A stretch of 14,214 nt of DNA from an uncultured Porphyromonadaceae bacterium (GTDB lineage: Bacteria; Bacteroidota; Bacteroidia; Bacteroidales; Muribaculaceae), in assembly GCA_947178245.1 (NCBI GenBank), contig CAMWXO010000026.1:1-14214 (forward strand). The letters run 5' to 3'. Made by a program: the position numbers and the translations under genes. The notes below the pieces were generated by a model, which was not told where the DNA came from, did not search any database, and saw only the letters and a list, made by a program, of their open reading frames with translations. The number at the start of each line of letters is the position of its first letter. Positions within the stretch are counted from its first letter, which is position 1. This document shows positions 1-7,964 of this stretch, piece after piece.

Positions 1-2366
1 AATACTCGCTCGGCCGCGAAGAGGCGCAGGAGGGTGTCTTCACAAGATACGAAGAAGACAGAGCTGCCGGGGTCGCCCTGGCGGCCGGCACGACCACGCA
101 GCTGGCGGTCAACGCGGCGCGACTCATGGCGCTCCGTGCCGATGATGGCGAGGCCTCCGGCTTCCTTCACTTCCTTAGGAAGCTTGATGTCGGTGCCTCG
201 GCCGGCCATGTTGGTGGCGATGGTCACCGTGCCCGCCTTGCCGGCCTGGGCCACGATATCGGCCTCCTTCTGATGGAGCTTGGCATTGAGCACCTGATGA
301 GGAATCTTGCGGAGCTGAAGCATACGGGAAAGGAGCTCGGAGATTTCCACCGAAGTAGTGCCGACGAGCACCGGACGCCCGATCTCCACCATCTTCTGCA
401 CCTCTTCGATCACAGCGTTATATTTGTCTTTCTTGGTGCGATAGACACGGTCTTTCTGGTCGTCGCGTATCACGGGGCGGTTGGTGGGAATCTCCACCAC
501 TTCCATCTTGTAGATGTCGTAGAACTCGCCGGCCTCCGTCATTGCCGTACCGGTCATGCCCGCGAGTTTCCGATACATGCGGAAATAGTTCTGGAGCGTG
601 ATGGTGGCGTAGGTCTGAGTTGCGGCTTCCACTTTCACACCCTCCTTGGCCTCGATGGCCTGGTGAAGACCGTCGGAATAGCGGCGACCTTCCATGATAC
701 GTCCCGTCTGCTCATCCACGATCTTGATCTTGTTGTCGTCGATCACATACTCGATATCCTTATCGAAGAGGGTGTAGGCCTTCAGCAGCTGGTTGACGGT
801 GTGCACACGCTCCGACTTCACCGAATAATCCTGCAGCAGATCATCTTTGAGCTGCTTCTTCTCTTCGGGAGTGACATCGAGGTGCTCCACCTCGGCAAGC
901 TGCGACGTGATGTCGGGAAGCACGAAGAAAGAGGGATCCTGCGTGGTGTCGGTGAGCACCTGTATACCCTTGTCGGTGAGTTCGATGCTGTGGTTCTTCT
1001 CGTCTACCACGAAGAAGAGGGGTTCGACTGCCACGGGCATCTCCCTGTTATTGTCCTGCATATATTTCTCTTCCGTCTTGAGCAGGATGGGCTTGATGCC
1101 CTCCTCGCTGAGGTAGCGGATGAGCGGGCCATGCTTGGGAAGAGCCTTATATACGCGGAAGAGCGAGAGGCCGCCGTCTTCGAGCAGTTCCTGTGCGGTG
1201 AGGGGTTTCTTGCCGTCGCCCTTGTCATATTTGGCCACACGCTCCGGATCGCCGCTCATAGCAGCCGCAATCTTATCCTTCGCATCGAGCAGGAGGCTCT
1301 GGGCGAGTTTCTTCTGGGCCGTAACCACCTTCTCCACATTGGGTTTGAACTCATTATACATCTGGTCGTCGCCCTTGGGAATGGGGCCCGAGATGATGAG
1401 GGGGGTACGGGCATCGTCGATCAGCACCGAGTCAGTCTCGTCGACGATAGCGTAATAATGATCTTCGCGCTGCACGAGGTCGGAAACCTGAGTGGCCATG
1501 TTGTCGCGCAGATAGTCGAAGCCGAATTCGTTGTTGGTGCCGAAAGTGATGTCGCAGCGGTAGGCATCGCGGCGCTCCCTTGAGTTGGGATCAGTCTTGT
1601 CGATACAAGCCACCGTCAGGCCGTGGAACTGATAGAGCGGCCCCATCCACTCGGAGTCACGCTTGGCAAGATAGTCATTGACAGTCACCACATGCACGCC
1701 CTCGCCGGTAAGCGCATTAAGGAATACCGGCAGTGTGGCCACGAGGGTCTTACCCTCGCCGGTGGCCATCTCGGCTATGTTGTTTGAGGTCTTGTCGCCC
1801 TGCATGATGCCGTGGAGCACCATGCCGCCTATAAGCTGCACGTCATAGTGCACCATATCCCACTTGGTCTCGTTGCCGCCGGCCACCCATGAGTTCTTAT
1901 AGATGGCCTTGTCGCCGTCGATAGTAATGAAGTCCTTTCCCTGCGCGGCAAGCGTCCTGTCGGCGTCAGTTGCGGTCACGGTGATGGTGTCGTTGTTGGC
2001 GAAGCGGCGGGCGGTCTCCTTGATGACAGCGAACACTTCGGGAAGAGCGGCATCGAGTTTCGCCGCATACATCTTATACATATCCTCCTTCAGCGAGTCC
2101 ACTTCCTTCCAAAGCGGCTCACGCTTGTCGAAGTCCATATTCTCGATCTGCTTGCGCAGATCATCCATCTTGTCCTTGTAAGTCTTGGCCTCGCCGCGGA
2201 TGTCGTCGCGTATCGCGTCGATGCGGCTGCGGAGTTCATCGTCGGAGATGTTCTCGATCTGCTGCGAGATGGGGTTGATTTCTTTCTGAAGACGATTCCA
2301 GAGAGGTCTGACGGCGCGTTCTGACTGATCGCCGAAAATTGTTTTCAATATATTGCTGAAGCCCAT
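1..2366 (-). CDS. secA: Preprotein translocase ATPase SecA (3' end outside window)
   Basis: SecA is the cytoplasmic ATPase that drives unfolded preproteins through the SecYEG channel. The frame starts at an ATG (2366-2364) and stays open for 788 codons to the window edge, so the C-terminus is missing (about 300 residues if it has the roughly 1,100-residue length usual in Bacteroidota). Visible parts are MGFSNILKTIFG at the start; a Walker A motif MATGEGKT with the lysine near residue 206; GTNNEFGFDYLRDN; a DETD Walker B near residue 309 followed by DDARTPLIISGP; the preprotein cross-linking region; MAGRGTDIKLP; and GRQGDPGSS near the edge. The Walker A motif lies about 100 residues later than in E. 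coli SecA, which fits the longer Bacteroidota form with its extra charged N-terminal helices. No clear Shine-Dalgarno sequence precedes the ATG, only A-rich sequence. The gene lies 49 bases after the phosphatase-like gene and is probably cotranscribed with it. Confidence 0.97.
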   Translation of the reverse strand, partial: MGFSNILKTIFGDQSERAVRPLWNRLQKEINPISQQIENISDDELRSRIDAIRDDIRGEAKTYKDKMDDLRKQIENMDFDKREPLWKEVDSLKEDMYKMYAAKLDAALPEVFAVIKETARRFANNDTITVTATDADRTLAAQGKDFITIDGDKAIYKNSWVAGGNETKWDMVHYDVQLIGGMVLHGIMQGDKTSNNIAEMATGEGKTLVATLPVFLNALTGEGVHVVTVNDYLAKRDSEWMGPLYQFHGLTVACIDKTDPNSRERRDAYRCDITFGTNNEFGFDYLRDNMATQVSDLVQREDHYYAIVDETDSVLIDDARTPLIISGPIPKGDDQMYNEFKPNVEKVVTAQKKLAQSLLLDAKDKIAAAMSGDPERVAKYDKGDGKKPLTAQELLEDGGLSLFRVYKALPKHGPLIRYLSEEGIKPILLKTEEKYMQDNNREMPVAVEPLFFVVDEKNHSIELTDKGIQVLTDTTQDPSFFVLPDITSQLAEVEHLDVTPEEKKQLKDDLLQDYSVKSERVHTVNQLLKAYTLFDKDIEYVIDDNKIKIVDEQTGRIMEGRRYSDGLHQAIEAKEGVKVEAATQTYATITLQNYFRMYRKLAGMTGTAMTEAGEFYDIYKMEVVEIPTNRPVIRDDQKDRVYRTKKDKYNAVIEEVQKMVEIGRPVLVGTTSVEISELLSRMLQLRKIPHQVLNAKLHQKEADIVAQAGKAGTVTIATNMAGRGTDIKLPKEVKEAGGLAIIGTERHESRRVDRQLRGRAGRQGDPGSSVFFVSCEDTLLRLFAAERV

Positions 2367-2382
2367 ATTTCTTTAAAATATT

Positions 2383-2415
2383 TCAGTTTTGAGGTTTACG
2401 GTTGTTCCGTTTCAT
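2383..2415 (-). other. Ten-codon open frame between the phosphatase-like gene and secA
   Basis: Directly after the TAA of the upstream gene (2418-2416) comes an ATG (2415-2413). It opens a ten-codon frame, MKRNNRKPQN, that ends in TGA (2385-2383), 16 bases before the secA ATG. It is rich in basic residues and Asn. It has no known family and may be chance. It could also act as a reinitiation stepping stone or a leader peptide for secA. Translation is not shown, so this is listed as a candidate only. Confidence 0.2.
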
Positions 2416-3993
2416 TTATGGCAGGAGAGGGGACTCAGAGGCGCCGTTGGGACTTCTTATGCGCATCACGGATGTCACCGTGGGAGCGATAGCCGTCGCC
2501 GGGACGGGGGTTGCTACAGTACGGGGTGCTATTCCGCATCCCCAGATGAAAGCCGGAGAGGCATGGCGGGCCATACATTCCTGCCATTTCAGCACGGGAA
2601 GGCGCACGTCGTCGTTGATAGTCCATCCGGGCGCGAACTCCAGCCGCAGGTCGCCTGCCGATTTGGGATCGAGCCCGCGCGATATCCTGCGCAATTCGGG
2701 AGTGGTCTCGCCAATAATATCGGTGAGTGACTTCACATCGGAGACACCGGCCATCTTCACGAGAAAATCGCGTGCGTCCCGACGCACCTCGGCCACATCG
2801 AGCCCGTGATTCTCAAGCGTCTTATGGTCGAGATAGATCATGTTGCGGAATGATCCATCCACATACTGGTCGTTGCCGTGACGTGCGCTGAGATATGAAT
2901 TCAGAAGCGATGTGGCGCGCCGCATCGAGAAATTTCCAGTGGGTATGCGATAACGCGCATCATCGACTATGGCATCGTCATAATACCCTGTAGAAGATAG
3001 GAATATAAGCGTATTCTCGAGGCCTACATATTCCTGAATTGCCGAGAAAAGTCGGGATAGCTGACTGTCGAGGCGCAGATAAGAGTCCTGAAGCTCGAGT
3101 CGCACGTCGCCGTCGGCAGCATCCTTGAAGGGGGCCACGGTGTAGCCGATATTGAGCATGTCGATCACATCTCCGTGCTGCCCTATATCGAGGGTGCGGA
3201 GATAGTCGAGCGCGAGATCAGTGACCTCGGCATTCACCAATGCCGTAGACTTGAACTTCACGAATCTGTCATCATCTTTCTTTGCGAAAGAGTGGCGAAA
3301 CGGAAAGTATTTCTTCTGCGGCGGCAATCCCATGTAGGTATCGAGAGGCCTGGAGGGAGTCCAGACCATAGTGTCGAGACGCTCGGCGAGCGAACCCTTG
3401 TAGTTGCGCTGCGAAAGAGCCGGGGGCACCTCCTTGTAATATGTGGTGGTGGCCCATTTTCCTGACTCGTCGGCGATCCAGGCCGCTCCCGACGCCGCAT
3501 GGCCGGCCATGATGATCGACTGCATCGCATCGGGCGCGACACTGTAAATCTGAGCGAGCCCTACGCCGTCGATGGCAACTTCATCGCTTATGGTGGAGAG
3601 TCGGAGCGCCGTGGGGCTGTAGGTCTCCGAGGTGAAATTGCCGAGCATATCCACGTCGTGGAGCACGGGGAGCGGATATTTCGATGCAGGGTCATAGACC
3701 TTGGCCGAGGGTATTCCGGAAGCGGAGGGATAATTGCCTGTATATATCACGGCGGTGGAATTCACCACGTCAAGGTCTGACATGTTGAAATCCACATTTT
3801 TCAGATAGAGGCCTCCGTCGGCGAGGAGCCTGAAGCCGTCTTTGCCGAAACGAGACATGAGAAACTCCATGTAGTCGGTGCGCAACTGATCCACCACAAT
3901 CCCCACCACCAGCCGTGGGCGGGAGGGATCGGCTTGAACCACTGTGGAGAAGCCCACAAGGCCGCAGACTACTGAAGTAATAAACCTGTTCAC
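2416..3993 (-). CDS. Exported alkaline-phosphatase-superfamily protein, probably catalytically degenerate
   Basis: The 525-residue product starts with a signal peptide (about residues 1-21, ending VVQA before DPSRP), so it should be exported. The fold is that of the type I phosphodiesterase/PafA-like alkaline phosphatase superfamily: LVVGIVVDQLRTDYM near residue 35, then AVIYTGNYPSASGI near residue 85, and IAPTVTSVMRIRSPNG near the end. D35 fits the first metal ligand. Other expected residues appear replaced: the segment before IYTG lacks the usual Thr nucleophile and GH, the D-x-x-x-H ligand site reads as NIGYTVAPF, and the usual ADHG site reads as SSTGYYDD. From memory, Bacteroidales homologues share these changes. 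The start is GTG at 3993-3991, overlapping the upstream stop as GTGA. I prefer it because the signal peptide begins there. The role is unknown; a binding or scaffolding function is more likely than hydrolysis. Confidence 0.88.
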   Translation of the reverse strand: MNRFITSVVCGLVGFSTVVQADPSRPRLVVGIVVDQLRTDYMEFLMSRFGKDGFRLLADGGLYLKNVDFNMSDLDVVNSTAVIYTGNYPSASGIPSAKVYDPASKYPLPVLHDVDMLGNFTSETYSPTALRLSTISDEVAIDGVGLAQIYSVAPDAMQSIIMAGHAASGAAWIADESGKWATTTYYKEVPPALSQRNYKGSLAERLDTMVWTPSRPLDTYMGLPPQKKYFPFRHSFAKKDDDRFVKFKSTALVNAEVTDLALDYLRTLDIGQHGDVIDMLNIGYTVAPFKDAADGDVRLELQDSYLRLDSQLSRLFSAIQEYVGLENTLIFLSSTGYYDDAIVDDARYRIPTGNFSMRRATSLLNSYLSARHGNDQYVDGSFRNMIYLDHKTLENHGLDVAEVRRDARDFLVKMAGVSDVKSLTDIIGETTPELRRISRGLDPKSAGDLRLEFAPGWTINDDVRLPVLKWQECMARHASPAFIWGCGIAPRTVATPVPATAIAPTVTSVMRIRSPNGASESPLLP

Positions 3994-5216
3994 TTCGTTA
4001 TGCTGATTTTTTTAGTTTTATTTATCTTTAATATCACACCCAGGGGTATGAGTGAGAGGAGAAATGGATAAGTGGCCGCGTTCAGATACTGCGGAAAGAT
4101 GCCAGTGAGCGAGAGCACCGGGATGAGAATGGCAATGATGATCTCATACCACGCCGCTATCCCGAGCAGCCTGCGGGCCGATTCAAGCCATATACCGACG
4201 GCTACCACAAACTGCAGCGGATTGAGCCAGAGGATGAGGATATTGGGCCTCACAGCCTCATGCTCGGAGCAGAACACAAGGAAAGCGACTATGCAACCCG
4301 CCACGCCGGCTATGGCGAAGTAGAGGGAAATCCACCAGCGCCAGACACTCTTTTTCAAAATACAAGCAAAAAGCGCGCCAAAACTGATGATTAGCGTCAC
4401 TATTCCTGCAGCCATCGGCGTGAGAAACGGCGATGTGGGAGGAAGCGTCACGTCTCCCCTGCCGGGATATACCACCGACGTTTCCGCCACGAGCGGCCTG
4501 CGCCCTCTCACAGAGTCCCCATCAGCGCCCTCTCCTATCGTGGCTCGCGCCACTTTAGCGGCAAGCACGGGTGGGGCGAATATATCTTCATCCCTTTCCA
4601 ACGGATAGTCGAGTCCGGAGCCGAGCACAAGGTCGATTCCGAACTGATACCAGGGATAGTTGCGATGAAACCGACGCATTTCCTTACGGAATGTCGGAAA
4701 CAGGAGAGTGTCGGGGAGCGCTATGGAGGGCGCGGCCTCCATCACGCGGCGCCAGGGGCGAGTAGCGCAGTTGTCGCGCACATAATTGTAGCGGTAGACG
4801 CGATTTTCCGGCAGAGCCTCGGTGCTGAGGAGGCTTCTCAATTTCAATGCCTCGTCTTGAGAGAGATCAAGAGTCTGCTCAAGGACTTCCGACCCCCGCA
4901 TGACGTAGGCGGGCATGAAGCGCGCGAAATCATAGCCGCGCACCATATAGTCAGTCTCTCCCTTCACGAACCGGTAGAGGAAATTAGGTGAAGAGAAGTC
5001 GAAAATGCCGTAGTTCCACACGGAGTCCATCTCGGAGTTCCTGATTCTGATGGCGGCATGGCCACACAGCTCATAGACATCCGGGCCGGGGGCGCACGTG
5101 ATGAGCGACACCACCAGCGGGCCGCCGTCGGGGGCAGCCGAATCAGTCCTCTCCCGGGCTGTCACGCCGCAGGAGAAGTAAATAAGAGTGATGAGTATGA
5201 AGAGCAACCGCTTCAT
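3990..5216 (-). CDS. lnb: DUF4105 / Lnb-like membrane protein, putative lipoprotein N-acyltransferase
   Basis: This 408-residue protein has an N-terminal signal or anchor segment (MKRLLFILITLIYFSCGVTA), a periplasmic DUF4105 domain to about residue 260, and about five C-terminal membrane segments (roughly 264-287, 292-316, 325-345, 350-370 and 378-398). Conserved features are CGHAAIRI with H53, YNYVRDNCATRPW with C150, and HEAVRPNILILWLNPLQF in the membrane part. H53 and C150 are the likely catalytic pair of a papain-like domain. DUF4105 proteins of Bacteroides have been described as Lnb, which adds the third acyl chain to lipoproteins in bacteria without Lnt. Applying that role here is by family only. 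The ATG at 5216-5214 overlaps the asnS stop as TGATG, so translation is probably coupled. A TTG one codon earlier is an unlikely start. The final TGA overlaps the next gene's GTG. Confidence 0.88.
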   Translation of the reverse strand: MKRLLFILITLIYFSCGVTARERTDSAAPDGGPLVVSLITCAPGPDVYELCGHAAIRIRNSEMDSVWNYGIFDFSSPNFLYRFVKGETDYMVRGYDFARFMPAYVMRGSEVLEQTLDLSQDEALKLRSLLSTEALPENRVYRYNYVRDNCATRPWRRVMEAAPSIALPDTLLFPTFRKEMRRFHRNYPWYQFGIDLVLGSGLDYPLERDEDIFAPPVLAAKVARATIGEGADGDSVRGRRPLVAETSVVYPGRGDVTLPPTSPFLTPMAAGIVTLIISFGALFACILKKSVWRWWISLYFAIAGVAGCIVAFLVFCSEHEAVRPNILILWLNPLQFVVAVGIWLESARRLLGIAAWYEIIIAILIPVLSLTGIFPQYLNAATYPFLLSLIPLGVILKINKTKKISITK

Positions 5217-6604
5217 CAAAACTCACAGTTGTTCGGATAACGAGGGAAGGGAATCACGTCGCGTATGTTCTGCATGCCTGTCACGAAGAGGATAAGGCGC
5301 TCGAAGCCGAGTCCGAATCCGGAATGAGGCACGGTGCCGTATTTTCTCGTGTCGAGATACCAGTCCATGCCTTGCAGCCCGAGTTCCTGCATGCGTCCCT
5401 TAAGCTTGTCGTAGTTCTCCTCACGCTGGCTTCCGCCGATAATCTCTCCGATCTTCGGGAAGAGCACGTCCATGGCGCGCACGGTCTTGCCGTCGTCGTT
5501 GAGTTTCATGTAGAAAGCCTTGATTTCCTTGGGATAGTCGGTGAGGATCACGGGCTTCTTGAAATGCTGCTCCACGAGGTAGCGCTCATGCTCCGAAGCG
5601 AGATCCACGCCCCAGTAGACGGGGAATTCAAATTTCTTGCCCGATTCCTCGAGAATCTTGATGCCCTCGGTATAGGGCAGGCGCACGAAGTCATTCTCCA
5701 CCACAAAGTTGAGACGGTCGATAAGGTCTTTGTCGAAGTGCTCGGCAAGGAACTCGATATCCTCGCGGTTGTGCTCGAGAGCGTAGGAGATGCAATACTT
5801 CACGAATTCCTCGGCGAGATCCATATTGTCTTCAATCTCATAGAAGGCCATCTCGGGCTCGATCATCCAGAATTCGGAGAGGTGGCGGGGAGTATTGGAG
5901 TTTTCCGCCCTGAATGTGGGGCCGAAAGTATAGATGCAGCCGAGAGCCGTGGCTCCGAGCTCGCCTTCAAGCTGACCCGAGACGGTGAGACACGCCATCT
6001 TTCCGAAGAAATCCTGATCGTAGTCCACCTTTCCGTCTTCAGTGCGGGGCAGATCTTCGAGCGGAAGAGTCGTCACCTGAAACTGTGCTCCGGCGCCCTC
6101 AGCATCAGAAGCCGTGATGAGCGGTGTGTGGAAATAATAGAATCCCCTGTCGTTGAAGAATTTATGAATAGCATAAGCGAGGGTGTGGCGAATGCGGAGC
6201 ACCGCGCCGAAAGTATTGGTGCGCGGACGCAGATTAGCTATCTCACGAAGGAATTCGAGCGAGTGGCCCTTCTTCTGCAGCGGGTAGTCGGCCACCGAAG
6301 CCGTGCCATAGACCTCGATCTCGTCTGCCTGCACCTCGATAGCCTGACCTTTGCCTTGCGAAGCCACCGCCATACCTTTCACATGCAGGGAAGCGCCGGT
6401 GGTGACATCTTTGAGGGAATCTTCGGGGATTTTGGCAAAATCCACCACAATCTGTATGTTTTTAATCGACGACCCATCGTTGAGGGCGATGAAGGCCACA
6501 TTTTTGTTGCCTCGGCGGGTGCGTACCCAACCTTTGACATCCACTTCAGAGCCGATATATATGTCGGGGTCGGCAAGAAGCTGCTTTACGGGAATATGGT
6601 TCAT
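5216..6604 (-). CDS. asnS: Asparagine--tRNA ligase (AsnRS)
   Basis: This class IIb cytoplasmic synthetase activates asparagine with ATP and charges tRNA-Asn. The 462 residues contain an N-terminal OB-fold anticodon-binding domain (VDVKGWVRTRRGNKNVAFIALNDGSS, shown in part as VKGWVRTRRG), then the class II catalytic core. Motif 2 is FRAENSNTPRHLSEFW near residue 231 and motif 3 is GFGLGFERL, with its arginine at about residue 436. The protein ends FPRYPNNCEF, typical of AsnRS. I chose the ATG at 6604-6602, giving MNHIPVKQLL, because this matches the usual length of about 465. A longer frame from a TTG at 6643 would add 13 residues overlapping the rluB stop and looks spurious. The gene lies 31 bases after rluB and overlaps the Lnb-like gene by one base. 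Confidence 0.97.
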   Translation of the reverse strand: MNHIPVKQLLADPDIYIGSEVDVKGWVRTRRGNKNVAFIALNDGSSIKNIQIVVDFAKIPEDSLKDVTTGASLHVKGMAVASQGKGQAIEVQADEIEVYGTASVADYPLQKKGHSLEFLREIANLRPRTNTFGAVLRIRHTLAYAIHKFFNDRGFYYFHTPLITASDAEGAGAQFQVTTLPLEDLPRTEDGKVDYDQDFFGKMACLTVSGQLEGELGATALGCIYTFGPTFRAENSNTPRHLSEFWMIEPEMAFYEIEDNMDLAEEFVKYCISYALEHNREDIEFLAEHFDKDLIDRLNFVVENDFVRLPYTEGIKILEESGKKFEFPVYWGVDLASEHERYLVEQHFKKPVILTDYPKEIKAFYMKLNDDGKTVRAMDVLFPKIGEIIGGSQREENYDKLKGRMQELGLQGMDWYLDTRKYGTVPHSGFGLGFERLILFVTGMQNIRDVIPFPRYPNNCEF

Positions 6605-6635
6605 TCTATTCGGATATTTTGACTTGCTATATAAT

Positions 6636-7964
6636 TTATTCAAACGATCCCATGCGCAGGAAGTTTACTTCTTCCTGAGTGAGATAGCGCCAGCGGCCCC
6701 TCGGGAGGTTCTTCTTGGTGAGGCCTGCGAAGTAGACGCGGTCAAGTTTGGTGACCCTATATCCGAGATGCTCGAAAATGCGGCGTACGATACGGTTGCG
6801 TCCGCTGTGTATCTCGATTCCGGCCTGGTTGCGGTCGTTCTCATTAGCGTATGAGATCGCGTCGGCATGAATCTCGCCGTCTTCAAGTTCTATGCCGTCG
6901 GCGATGCGCTGCATATCCTCTTCGGTGATATCCTTGTCAGTCCAGACATGATAGATCTTCTTCTTCACGAATTTCGGGTGAGTGAGTTTCGAGGCGAGCT
7001 CGCCGTCGTTGGTCAGCAGAAGCACTCCGGTGGTGTTGCGGTCGAGACGGCCTACGGGATATATGCGTTCCTTGCATGCGCCCTTCACCACATCGAGCAC
7101 CGTGAGGCGTCCGTTGGGATCGTCGGAAGTCGTCACGCAGTCTTTCGGCTTATTGAGAAGCACATAGCACTTGCGCTCGGGAGTCACCACCTTATCCTCG
7201 CATTTCACCACGTCGTCACGGTTGATTTTCGTGCCGAGCTCGGTCACCACGATATCATTGACTGTGACGAGGCCGTTCTGAATCTTCTCGTCAGCCTCAC
7301 GGCGCGAGCAGATACCGGAATTAGCCATATATTTGTTGAGTCTGATCGGCTCGTTAAGGTCGATATCATCGAGCACATAGTCTATCTGCCTGGGACGCGG
7401 AGTGAACTTCATGCCGGGTTTCTGATTCTTCTGAAATCCCTGACGCTTCTGGAAGCCGCCCTGATTCTGACGGCCATATCCGCCCTGATTGCCCTGACGG
7501 TTGTAGCCGTTCTGCCCCTGCTGGCGGTTGTAGCCGCCGTTGGAACGCTGCTGATAATCGTTGTGACCGCCGTTCTGACGTCCGAATCCGCCGCCCTGGC
7601 GGTTGTAGCCGTTCTGTCCCTGCTGGCGGTTGTAGCCGTTTTGCCGGCCTGCCTGATAGCCGCCTTCATCAGAGGAATTGTTCTGGCGATAGGGACGATT
7701 GCCGTAGGAGTTCTGACGCTGCTGATAGCCGTCTGTACGCTGCGGGCGCGAATAGGAATTGCCGTCTTCGCGGTTATGATAGTTTGAAGAGTAATTGTTC
7801 TGATAGTTCGGACGCGGACGGGGCTGGAAACCTCGCTGCTGGAAATCCGGACGTTCCTGAGCCTTATAGGGGCGCGACTGATAGAAGTTTTCTTGATTCT
7901 CAGAGTTTTCCGAAGGAGCCGAGATAGCGCCGATTCTGGGTCTTTTGGGTTTCTTTTCTTCCAT
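6636..7964 (-). CDS. rluB: RluB/RsuA-family rRNA pseudouridine synthase with long low-complexity N-terminus
   Basis: The C-terminal part (about residues 205-442) is a standard RsuA/RluB-type synthase. It has an S4 RNA-binding domain (IRLNKYMANSGICSRREAD, from residue 207) followed by the catalytic domain with PVGRLDRNTTG, where D308 is the expected catalytic aspartate. The later LPRGRWRYLT resembles RluB more than RsuA, so isomerisation of a 23S rRNA uridine is likely; the exact site is unproven. The first 200 or so residues are an unusual disordered extension rich in Gly, Asn, Gln, Arg and Tyr, with repeats such as GYNRQQGQNGYNR. This brings the protein to 442 residues, against roughly 290 for E. 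coli RluB. The extension may bind RNA or ribosomes (inference). The ATG at 7964-7962 gives MEEKKPKRPRIG. The gene leads a probable five-gene operon. Confidence 0.93.
   Translation of the reverse strand: MEEKKPKRPRIGAISAPSENSENQENFYQSRPYKAQERPDFQQRGFQPRPRPNYQNNYSSNYHNREDGNSYSRPQRTDGYQQRQNSYGNRPYRQNNSSDEGGYQAGRQNGYNRQQGQNGYNRQGGGFGRQNGGHNDYQQRSNGGYNRQQGQNGYNRQGNQGGYGRQNQGGFQKRQGFQKNQKPGMKFTPRPRQIDYVLDDIDLNEPIRLNKYMANSGICSRREADEKIQNGLVTVNDIVVTELGTKINRDDVVKCEDKVVTPERKCYVLLNKPKDCVTTSDDPNGRLTVLDVVKGACKERIYPVGRLDRNTTGVLLLTNDGELASKLTHPKFVKKKIYHVWTDKDITEEDMQRIADGIELEDGEIHADAISYANENDRNQAGIEIHSGRNRIVRRIFEHLGYRVTKLDRVYFAGLTKKNLPRGRWRYLTQEEVNFLRMGSFE
7498..7638 (-). repeat. 39-base direct repeat inside the rluB N-terminal coding region
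   Basis: Bases 7498-7536 and 7600-7638 are the same 39 bases except for one C/T difference, and their starts are 102 bases (34 codons) apart. Both encode GYNRQQGQNGYNR. Shorter partial copies lie between and around them. The near-identity at DNA level, with the codon frame kept, points to recent duplication or slippage within the low-complexity tail. Copy number may vary between strains. Confidence 0.85.

Noticed and set aside
126..1583. Long plus-strand open frame (485 codons) opposite secA
   Set aside because: It is antisense to a clear SecA, its His/Leu-rich product resembles no family, and such frames are expected opposite G+C-rich coding sequence.
5324..6622. Long plus-strand open frame (432 codons) opposite asnS
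   Set aside because: It mirrors the codon pattern of asnS on the other strand and has no family signature or start context of its own.
6605..6643. Longer asnS starting at a TTG
   Set aside because: It adds 13 residues that are not typical of AsnRS and overlaps the rluB stop; the ATG at 6604 gives the usual family length.
6867..7787. Plus-strand open frame with hydrophobic Val/Leu/Ala-rich stretches opposite rluB
   Set aside because: The apparent membrane-like character comes from reading the repetitive Gly/Asn/Gln/Arg codons of rluB in reverse.
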